This document shows, piece after piece, positions 1 through 5,425 of a stretch of DNA of 5,425 bases. A model generated the notes under the pieces. The model was not told the DNA's origin. It did no database searches and saw nothing but the letters and a program-made list of their open reading frames with translations. Location: positions 1-5,425 of the forward strand of contig CANHUK010000155.1 of assembly GCA_947463755.1 (NCBI GenBank), read 5' to 3'. Position numbers and translations under genes: made by a program. The stretch comes from Chitinophagaceae bacterium (GTDB taxonomy: Bacteria > Bacteroidota > Bacteroidia > Chitinophagales > Chitinophagaceae). Each line of letters opens with the position of its first letter. Positions within the stretch are counted from its first letter, which is position 1.

Positions 1-55
1 ACTTCAACTTATCCATGAATAAAGCCCTTCGCGGCTTCAAAACTTCGCGGTCAAC

Positions 56-226
56 ATGAAAAAGTTCATCACCATACTCCTGCTCATATTGAATCTGAAC
101 GCCTTCTCCCAGGACGATCCTGCAGACGGGGACGGTACGGTACCCGTCGACGGGGGGCTCTCGCTGCTGCTGGCAGCGGGGGCCGCCTATGCGGGGCGGA
201 GGCTTTACCGCCAGGGTCCGAAATAG
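56..226 (+). CDS. Small exported protein with a PID-CTERM-like C-terminal sorting signal (56 aa)
   Basis: Seen: the reading frame starts MKKFITILLLILNLNAFSQ, a classic short signal peptide (two Lys, a hydrophobic core, cleavage near residues 17-19). A linker rich in Asp and Gly follows (about 20-29), then P-V-D-G-G at 30-34, a hydrophobic small-residue stretch LSLLLAAGAAYA (35-46) and a basic end with G-R-R-L and a final Lys. Family knowledge (from memory): Bacteroidota have many tiny proteins with this layout, named for a C-terminal PID-CTERM protein-sorting domain and resembling exosortase/archaeosortase substrates, where a short motif, a membrane segment and a basic cluster are recognised by a membrane protease. 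Here the motif is P-V-D rather than P-I-D. The protein is almost nothing but signal plus tail, so its mature role is unknown. No Shine-Dalgarno is evident. The gene ends 68 bases before the regulator and could share its transcript. Alternative: a small membrane protein with two helices. Confidence 0.82.
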   Translation: MKKFITILLLILNLNAFSQDDPADGDGTVPVDGGLSLLLAAGAAYAGRRLYRQGPK

Positions 227-294
227 CGAAATTTCATGCTCGTGGCATATCTTCAGGACGGAACTTGCATTTTTGAATTATAGCCACCTGTTTT

Positions 295-2181
295 ATGCCC
301 GTTCGACACTACTTATTCCATGCCGCGCTCTCTTGTTTGGCGTCCATCCTGCTGGTCACCGGTTGCCGGGATCGCGGCGGTTCATCATCACCGGCCGCCG
401 AGGCGACCATCCAGTCTCTGAAATCATTGGCTGACCTGCCCGATACTGCCGAGGTATCCCGCAGGCTGGAAAAGATCTCCGACAGCCTTTCGAAGCGCAA
501 ATCGCCGGTCGCGGTACGTATAGCGCTGACCAACGCCCGGGCCGAGCTTCTGCGCCGGAAGGAATTGCCTGATTCTGGGTTTTCGGTGATGTTGCAAGGC
601 ATGGATCTGGCGCTCGTCGAGGAAGATTCCCTGGCCCTTGCCGGCGTGCTGATGGACATGTGCCTATGGAAGGAAAGCGAGCAGCGATTCTCCGCAGCCC
701 GGTCGTTCGCCGCGCGCTCCCTGGCCATCTACCGACGCAAGGGTCGGCCCGCCGAGGTCACGGCGGCATTGGATGCAACCGCCCGGCAGTTGCAGCATCT
801 GGGTGATCTGCCCGGTGCACATTCGATGATGACCGAAGCGCTGCAGATGTATGAGCGGGAAGGTAATGTCAAGAAGACGGCGGAAGCCTGCAACATCATT
901 GGAAACAATTATGCCGATCTTGGGGAGGTCGACAAGGCCATGGCGAGCTATCGCAGATCTGCCGCCCTGTCGATGGGGCTTCAGGACTCTGGTCGGCTCT
1001 GTTCCGCCTATTCGAACATCGGGATCCTGTACCGCTATTCAAATCCGGACAGTGCGCAATATTATTACGACATCGCCCTGAAGCTGACCCTGAATCCCAG
1101 GTATCGATTTCAATATGTCATAGGACTGTTCAATAAGGCCAACGTGCATTTCGATCAGCGTCAATATTCAGAAGCCCGTCGCATATACGACACCGTGATG
1201 GTCCTTTGTGAGCGTCATCAATTCCGTGATGGCATACCCAGGGTGCTGAGCGGGTATGCTTACCTCGCGGAGGCGTCCAATGATAACAAGACCTGGCGGA
1301 TGTATCTGGCGCGTGCACGCGGGATGGCGGATTCGATGGGACAGGCCACCCTGGCCCTTTGGTTGAGGAAGGAAGAACTGAAGGCGGCGGAGAAGCTTCG
1401 CGATATCGATTCGGTCATTGCGGTCTCCAATGATATCCGCCGGCGTGAAGATTCGATTGCGGGCATCTCGAAAAAAGCCCAGGTCGCCGAAGTGGACATG
1501 CAGTACAACATGCTGGGTCGGGAAAGAGAGATCATCCTGCTCCGCACCAAACTGAACGCTCGTCAATGGCTGATCGGTCTCCTCGCATGCCTCACCGTGG
1601 CCATGACGGCCCTGTTCCTCCTTTATCGACGTCAGCGGCGGGTGCTGGCGGAGCGGAATCGCTCCTTTGAGGCCCAGATCGCACGATATCAGACGGACAG
1701 GGATCGGATGATGACCCCGGGATCGACAGGGGATTTGTATCCGCCTGCCGGGGAGTCGGAGCGACCGACATCGGGTGCGGAGGGTGACACGAATGCTGCC
1801 AGACACGGAGGTACGCTGCCGTTGGATGATCTGGACACCGATTACGATCGGATCCTGTACATCCTGCAGCACGAAAAACTTTACCTCCGTCCGCGGTTGA
1901 AAGTGGAGGACCTGGCAGAGCGGACGGGGATCAGTGTCCGGAAATTGCCGGAGGTATTGAAAGCGGAGGGGGAGGATGGCTTCAACGCGATGTTGAACCG
2001 ATTCCGGATCGCGGAAGCTACCCGGTTGATGGAGGACCCGGCATCACGGGAGATCACCTTTGGTGAGTTGGCTGAACGATGCGGTTTCAGTTCCCGGCAG
2101 CATTTCTATCGTGTCTTTGAGCAGGTGACGGGTGTCAATCCCGGTTACTACCGGGAGCGTCTGGGGGCAAAAAACGGATAA
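295..2181 (+). CDS. Transmembrane TPR / AraC-type helix-turn-helix transcriptional regulator (628 aa)
   Basis: A membrane-spanning one-component regulator. Seen: residues 1-24 form a signal peptide ending in a lipobox (L-V-T-G-C, Cys24). Four clear TPR units lie at about 157-190, 197-230, 236-269 and 276-309, with weaker helical repeats on either side. A charged, probably coiled-coil stretch (about 380-421) leads to one hydrophobic helix (425-444), followed by R-R-Q-R-R. By the positive-inside rule the TPR part is periplasmic and the C-terminus cytoplasmic. A low-complexity linker (about 471-510) precedes an AraC-type domain (about 517-622): first helix-turn-helix around V-E-D-L-A-E-R-T-G-I-S (537-547), second around L-A-E-R-C-G-F-S-S-R (592-601), ending G-V-N-P-G-Y-Y-R (613-620). 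Known: such TPR-HTH regulators are common in Bacteroidota. Start: an in-frame stop at 274-276 leaves 295 as the first ATG. No SD is seen. The ligand and targets are unknown; nearby genes are plausible targets by position only. Confidence 0.95.
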   Translation: MPVRHYLFHAALSCLASILLVTGCRDRGGSSSPAAEATIQSLKSLADLPDTAEVSRRLEKISDSLSKRKSPVAVRIALTNARAELLRRKELPDSGFSVMLQGMDLALVEEDSLALAGVLMDMCLWKESEQRFSAARSFAARSLAIYRRKGRPAEVTAALDATARQLQHLGDLPGAHSMMTEALQMYEREGNVKKTAEACNIIGNNYADLGEVDKAMASYRRSAALSMGLQDSGRLCSAYSNIGILYRYSNPDSAQYYYDIALKLTLNPRYRFQYVIGLFNKANVHFDQRQYSEARRIYDTVMVLCERHQFRDGIPRVLSGYAYLAEASNDNKTWRMYLARARGMADSMGQATLALWLRKEELKAAEKLRDIDSVIAVSNDIRRREDSIAGISKKAQVAEVDMQYNMLGREREIILLRTKLNARQWLIGLLACLTVAMTALFLLYRRQRRVLAERNRSFEAQIARYQTDRDRMMTPGSTGDLYPPAGESERPTSGAEGDTNAARHGGTLPLDDLDTDYDRILYILQHEKLYLRPRLKVEDLAERTGISVRKLPEVLKAEGEDGFNAMLNRFRIAEATRLMEDPASREITFGELAERCGFSSRQHFYRVFEQVTGVNPGYYRERLGAKNG

Positions 2182-2334
2182 GCAGAAGAGGTTACGCCCG
2201 TCGAACGGATACCAATCCGGATGATAGGAATCTTCAACCCGTGTCATATTTTTTTCAACGTGGTCGATTTCTGCCGTTTGGATCGCGGAAATATTGTGAC
2301 AATCATCCGCTCCGGCCTGGGATCTTTTCTTTTA

Positions 2335-2368
2335 AGTAATTGATCTTCAATTGCTGTCGCCTTTTTTT
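2335..2368 (+). terminator. Possible weak terminator of the regulator transcript
   Basis: A 9-pair stem (2335-2343 with 2347-2355, one G-U pair) around a 3-base loop is followed, after 6 bases, by a run of seven T (2362-2368). The stem is A/T-rich and the gap to the T run is longer than in a typical intrinsic terminator, so this is only a candidate. It lies 153 bases after the regulator stop codon. Confidence 0.25.
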
Positions 2369-2432
2369 CATACAAGAATGTGACAACTCCGTTTTGGGTG
2401 AACGGGGTGGTGAGTGTTTTTTTGCTGTATCT

Positions 2433-2452
2433 GGGGAAATCCTGCTTTCCCC
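2433..2452 (+). promoter_or_regulatory. Perfect 7-bp hairpin just upstream of the propeller gene
   Basis: GGGGAAA (2433-2439) pairs perfectly with TTTCCCC (2446-2452) around a 6-base loop, ending 51 bases before the ATG at 2504. A second small stem (CCTGT 2451-2455 with ACAGG 2462-2466) shares bases 2451-2452, so the two cannot form fully at once. If transcribed, they would sit in the 5' leader of the large exported protein. There is no T run after either, so they are not terminators by themselves. The function is unknown: an mRNA-stabilising leader structure, an operator-like inverted repeat or chance are all possible. Confidence 0.25.
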
Positions 2453-2503
2453 TGTGTCTGTACAGGATAACAGGCATCGTCAGCAAAAATTCAAACCATC
2501 CAC

Positions 2504-5425
2504 ATGATTTCCCGCTCCCGTTTCAAGGTGTTCCATTCTGCTTTTCGCATTTTTTTTCTGGGCTGCCTGACCTTCACCGGAAATAGTTCAATTTTCGCGC
2601 AGACGGCACCTAATATTTCCTACACTACGCCGCAGGTGCTGGTCCTAAATGTTGCCGCCTCGTTAAGTCCCACCAACAGCGGGGGCACGGTGCCTGCAGG
2701 AATCTACCGGAATGTTACCACCCTGGCAGGATCGACACAGGGGTTTACCAATAACACGGGCACATCCGCCCAGTTCAACCGGCCGGTGGGGGTGACCATT
2801 GACAGCGACGGTAATCTGTATGTGGCAGATACTTACAATCACAGGATCCGGAAGATAACGCCCGGAGGGGTGGTCACCACGATTGCGGGTGACGGATATG
2901 AGTTCTCTTTTTATGGTCGATTATTGAATGGAAACGGAACCGCTGCCAGTTTCAACTATCCTACGGATATTGTCGTTCATCCGGACGGTTCCTGCCTCTA
3001 TGTGGCCGACAAGGAGAACGATGTGATCCGGCGTATCAGCCTGACCTCTCCATATGCGGTGACGACTTTCGCCGGAACTGGTACGGCCGCCTTTGCCGAC
3101 CATGCGACCACCGGTACTTCCGCACAATTCAATCAGCCGGAAGGCATTTTTTACGATAACAGTGGCGCCACGCATTATCTCTACGTGGCTGACCGGAGCA
3201 ATCATCGCATCCGACGGATCACCCTCAGCAGTACCAGCGGAGTCACGGCCACGGCCGGTCAGGTGACCACGGTGGCGGGCACCGGGGGAACCACCTTCGC
3301 CAACGGTACCACCGGACAGGCGGTGTCGAATGCTACCTTTAATCAGCCGGTGCAAGTGGCGGTGAGCGGGAACGGGACAACGGTCTATATCGCTGATCTA
3401 GGCAACCATCGGGTGAGGATGCTGAACCTGTCCACCAGCACCGTTACTACCCTGGCGGGGAGCGGTACAGCGGGAGGTTCGGACAATGCCACCGGCACGT
3501 CTGCCACCCTCAATCAACCCTATGGGATCGAGATCGACGGTGAGGGCAACCTCGTGGTATCGGAACAGTCGGGGCATCGCATCCGCCGCATCAGCCTGGC
3601 ATCGACCAATGCGGTGACGACCCTGGCAGGATCGACCACCGGCACTACAGGTTCCAGTAACAACATCGGAACGTCCGCCACTTTCAACACCCTGCAGGGC
3701 ATGGTTTTCGATCCATCGCGTGCGTTGCTTTATGCCTGTGATTTTTCCAACAACCGCATCCGGAAGATCGAGATGTCGGGGTACCAGGTTTCTCCCTCCT
3801 TGCCCACATATTTGAGTATGGACCTCGGAACGGGTGTGATCAGTGGGATACCGGATGAGCCGACTTCTCCTACGAATTACACAGTAACGGCCTACAATCA
3901 TTATGGTTCTTCCTCCGCCACACTGAACCTGACCATCGCGGATCTCCCGACGCTGACGACGACGGCGGCTTCTTCCATTACGAGCACCGGTGCAACCACC
4001 GGGGGGAGTATAACCTCCGACGGCGGCAGTGCCGTGACGGCCCGCGGTGTGGCATACGGAACGACATCCGGTCCCACCATTTCAGGCTCGAAGACAACGG
4101 ATGGCAGTGGTACGGGGAGTTTTACCAGCAGCCTTACGGGACTGACGCCGAACACGACATACTATGTCAGGGCCTATGCCACGACGGCGGCCGGCACAGC
4201 CTATGGGACTGAGCAGAGTTTCACTACACTGCAGAATCCGGTCGTGATCAGCTATGCATCTCCGACACAAACGCTGGTCGTCGGAACTCCGGTCAGCATC
4301 ACCTTGTCGAGTACCGGAGGGGCACCCGACAAGGTGCAGGTGAGTACCCTTGCAGGCAGCGATCAACCAGCCTTTGTTGATGGAACAGGTACGATAGCCC
4401 GGTTTTCTTTTCCTACGGGTGTCGCCATGGATGGAAGCGGTGTCTTGTACGTAGCCGATTTTGCAAACAGACGAATCCGGAAGATCACCAATACTTCCGG
4501 CAGCATTTCGGTGAGTACGCTGGCGGGCAGCGGGGCTACAGGATTTGCTGATGGAACAGGTACCGCTGCGATCTTTGCCAATCCTTATTCAGTTGCAGTA
4601 GATGGCAGTGGAGATATACTTGTGGTGGACCAGGGCAATCACCGCCTCCGGAAGGTCACACCGGCCGGCGTGGTGACCACGCTGGCAGGCACTGGTGCAT
4701 TTACACCTTTTTCCGATGGTACGTCAGCGACATTTAATTCTCCGGGTGGAGTAGCCGTGGACGGAACTGGAACGATCTATATCGCGGACAGATACAACAA
4801 TCGCATCCGTAAGATCACTTCAGTATCCGGTACCACAACGGTGAGCACTTTAGCCGGAACCAGCGCTCCCGGGAATACTGATGCCACGGGTGCGGCTGCT
4901 TCATTCAATTCGCCAGCCGGTATTTCAGTGGATGTCAGTGGAAATATATACGTGGCAGACGTGATGAGCCACCGCATCAGAAAGATCACACCCGCTGGCG
5001 TCGTGACAACCCTGGCCGGTAGTTCTAAAGGTTCAGTGGATGGAACTGGCACCGGGGCGAAGTTCAACGGACCTGCTGGCATAGCCGTCGATGGTAGTGG
5101 GAATGTATATGTTGCTGATTATTTAGGCAATATGATCCGTAAGGTGACGCCATCAGGTATGGTCTCCACAGTGGCCGGATCTGTCGCAAGTGTGGGCTTT
5201 TCAGATGGCACAGGCACGAACGCTGTGTTCAATTATCCCACCGGAATTTGCCTCGATGCAAGTGGTAACATATATGTGGCGGATCAGTCCAATCATCGGA
5301 TCCGGCTTATTTCCGGTTATCGGATCGATCGGGCCCTGCCGGCCGGCCTGTACTTCGATGCGCGCAATGGTCCCATCAGCGGGACGCCCACGACTGCTCA
5401 GGCGGCGAGAGTCTACACCATCTAC
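2504..5425 (+). CDS. Large exported protein with two NHL beta-propellers nested in Ig-like domains (N-terminal 974 aa, runs off the window)
   Basis: One frame stays open from ATG 2504 to the last base (974 codons), so the gene is 3' partial. An in-frame stop at 2468-2470 makes 2504 the only ATG start; no SD is visible. Residue order: signal peptide 1-33 (basic start, hydrophobic core, end S-I-F-A-Q); Ig-like N-half about 36-66; NHL propeller 1, about 68-424, six blades; Ig-like C-half about 425-479; FN3-like domain about 481-576; second Ig-like N-half about 579-610; propeller 2, about 611-937, six blades; second Ig-like C-half from 938, cut by the edge. Blade cores carry the NHL signature Y-V-A-D-x-x-N-H-R-I-R-K-I. 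NHL propellers are usually binding scaffolds, although some are enzymes; I see no catalytic signature and claim none. The protein should be secreted or surface-exposed, perhaps for adhesion or recognition. A C-terminal sorting domain (T9SS or gliding-type) is likely beyond the window but not seen. Codons flow uniformly with no frameshift. Confidence 0.95.
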   Translation, partial: MISRSRFKVFHSAFRIFFLGCLTFTGNSSIFAQTAPNISYTTPQVLVLNVAASLSPTNSGGTVPAGIYRNVTTLAGSTQGFTNNTGTSAQFNRPVGVTIDSDGNLYVADTYNHRIRKITPGGVVTTIAGDGYEFSFYGRLLNGNGTAASFNYPTDIVVHPDGSCLYVADKENDVIRRISLTSPYAVTTFAGTGTAAFADHATTGTSAQFNQPEGIFYDNSGATHYLYVADRSNHRIRRITLSSTSGVTATAGQVTTVAGTGGTTFANGTTGQAVSNATFNQPVQVAVSGNGTTVYIADLGNHRVRMLNLSTSTVTTLAGSGTAGGSDNATGTSATLNQPYGIEIDGEGNLVVSEQSGHRIRRISLASTNAVTTLAGSTTGTTGSSNNIGTSATFNTLQGMVFDPSRALLYACDFSNNRIRKIEMSGYQVSPSLPTYLSMDLGTGVISGIPDEPTSPTNYTVTAYNHYGSSSATLNLTIADLPTLTTTAASSITSTGATTGGSITSDGGSAVTARGVAYGTTSGPTISGSKTTDGSGTGSFTSSLTGLTPNTTYYVRAYATTAAGTAYGTEQSFTTLQNPVVISYASPTQTLVVGTPVSITLSSTGGAPDKVQVSTLAGSDQPAFVDGTGTIARFSFPTGVAMDGSGVLYVADFANRRIRKITNTSGSISVSTLAGSGATGFADGTGTAAIFANPYSVAVDGSGDILVVDQGNHRLRKVTPAGVVTTLAGTGAFTPFSDGTSATFNSPGGVAVDGTGTIYIADRYNNRIRKITSVSGTTTVSTLAGTSAPGNTDATGAAASFNSPAGISVDVSGNIYVADVMSHRIRKITPAGVVTTLAGSSKGSVDGTGTGAKFNGPAGIAVDGSGNVYVADYLGNMIRKVTPSGMVSTVAGSVASVGFSDGTGTNAVFNYPTGICLDASGNIYVADQSNHRIRLISGYRIDRALPAGLYFDARNGPISGTPTTAQAARVYTIY
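2705..3775 (+). repeat. Coding repeat: six-bladed NHL propeller 1
   Basis: Six NHL units can be aligned, with core motifs beginning at about residues 93, 152, 211, 281, 338 and 396 of the protein, 57-70 residues apart. Typical cores are YVADTYNHRIRKI (blade 1), YVADRSNHRIRRI (blade 3) and YIADLGNHRVRML (blade 4). Blades 5 and 6 have drifted in the YVAD position (VVSEQ and YACDF), and blade 2 has END in place of the usual Asn-His. The strand V-T-T-L-A-G that normally ends a blade occurs before blade 1 (71-76) and is missing after blade 6. This fits ring closure in which the N-terminal strand completes the last blade. Confidence 0.88.
3944..4231 (+). other. FN3-like domain coding segment between the two propeller modules
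   Basis: Residues about 481-576 have the pattern of a beta-sandwich repeat common in Bacteroidota surface proteins: S-D-G-G-S-A-V-T-A-R-G-V-A-Y-G-T, then D-G-S-G-T-G-S-F, then LTGLTPNTTYYVRAYA, ending G-T-E-Q-S-F-T-T. The L-x-P-N-T-x-Y-x-V-R-A-Y core is the usual fibronectin type III F-strand signature. It probably acts as a spacer or adhesive module. The assignment rests on motif recognition, not on a search. Confidence 0.75.
4334..5314 (+). repeat. Coding repeat: six-bladed NHL propeller 2
   Basis: Six NHL units have the conserved Pro of the core at residues 637, 694, 747, 804, 857 and 912, a spacing of 57, 53, 57, 53 and 55. They are more alike than those of propeller 1: the V-D-G-S-G-N-x-Y-V-A-D core and the D-G-T-G-T-x-A-x-F loop recur with little change. 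Blades 1 and 3 share a longer exit (T-S-G or V-S-G followed by V-S-T-L-A-G), while blades 2 and 4 share P-A-G-V-V-T-T-L-A-G. As in propeller 1, a V-S-T-L-A-G strand precedes blade 1 (613-618) and none follows blade 6. Confidence 0.88.

Larger units (their letters stand above)
2182..2503. other. Intergenic region, T-rich, with small hairpins
   Basis: This 322-base gap lies between the regulator stop and the start of the propeller gene. It has three T7 runs (2249-2255, 2362-2368, 2417-2423) and several small inverted repeats: 2206-2219, 2335-2355, 2386-2408, 2433-2452 and 2451-2466. No inverted repeat is directly followed by a T run, so no strong intrinsic terminator is seen. I found no good match to the Bacteroidota -33/-7 promoter (TTTG, then TAnnTTTG), although a promoter for the downstream gene is expected here. 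A minus-strand frame of 80 codons (2244-2486) crosses it but resembles nothing I know. Confidence 0.7.

Noticed and set aside
189..434. 81-codon + frame between the small gene and the regulator
   Set aside because: It overlaps two well-supported genes in another frame, has no signal peptide or known motif, and its sequence looks like out-of-frame translation.
1168..1872. 234-codon minus-strand frame within the regulator
   Set aside because: Lies entirely opposite the TPR-to-linker part of a clear gene and shows no known motif.
2206..2255. Hairpin CGGAT/ATCCG (2206-2219) and T7 run (2249-2255) as a terminator
   Set aside because: The stem is only 5 bp and the T run is 29 bases away, too far to work as an intrinsic terminator.
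2386..2423. Hairpin 2386-2408 with T7 run 2417-2423 as a terminator
   Set aside because: The 8-bp stem includes a G-T pair and is separated from the T run by 8 bases, so it does not fit the usual form.
2244..2486. 80-codon minus-strand frame in the intergenic gap
   Set aside because: No recognisable domain; its start would be only 17 bases from the start of the propeller gene on the other strand, leaving no room for separate promoters. Kept as background unless conserved in relatives.
2380..2586. 68-codon + frame overlapping the start of the propeller gene
   Set aside because: It runs out of frame into the signal peptide region of the large gene, whose own frame has a convincing signal peptide and domains.
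2921..5082. Chain of minus-strand frames opposite the propeller gene
   Set aside because: They are antisense shadows of the Gly/Thr/Val-rich repeats, full of Val-Pro and Arg-Gly runs, with no domain of their own.
2705..5314. DNA-level tandem repeats as a CRISPR array or mobile element
   Set aside because: The repeats are in frame, diverged, and encode NHL blades; there are no exact repeats with unique spacers and no transposase.

Overview
The window looks like a piece of chromosome from a Bacteroidota bacterium, most likely of the Chitinophagia/Sphingobacteriia type. Three things point there: the regulator type (TPR repeats, one membrane helix, AraC-type DNA-binding domain), a very small exported protein with a P-V-D-G-G sorting-signal-like tail, and a large exported NHL/Ig-like/FN3-like protein with a signal peptide ending in FAQ. 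Start codons lack clear Shine-Dalgarno sequences, which is also usual in that phylum. All three genes I can support are on the + strand.

Layout: (1) 56-226 encodes a 56-residue exported protein with a signal peptide, a short acidic linker and a C-terminal P-V-D-G-G motif, hydrophobic stretch and basic tail. (2) 295-2181 encodes a 628-residue transmembrane one-component regulator: signal peptide with lipobox, at least four TPRs, one membrane helix, and a cytoplasmic AraC-type double helix-turn-helix. (3) 2182-2503 is a 322-base, T-rich non-coding stretch with several small hairpins but no convincing terminator or promoter. (4) 2504 to the right edge is one open reading frame of 974 codons with no stop. 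It encodes the N-terminal part of a large exported protein and fills more than half of the window.

The large protein is the main interest. It holds two six-bladed NHL beta-propellers. Each appears to be inserted into the same loop of an Ig-like (He_PIG type) domain, so that each Ig-like domain is split into an N-terminal half before the propeller and a C-terminal half after it. An FN3-like domain separates the two nested modules. The frame is still open at the window end, in the middle of the second Ig-like domain, so more modules and a secretion or sorting signal probably follow.

Working together: the regulator is built to sense something on the periplasmic side and act on DNA, and the downstream gene encodes a probable surface or secreted recognition protein. 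Control of the latter by the former is only a guess from adjacency. No RNA genes, mobile elements or CRISPR arrays were seen.
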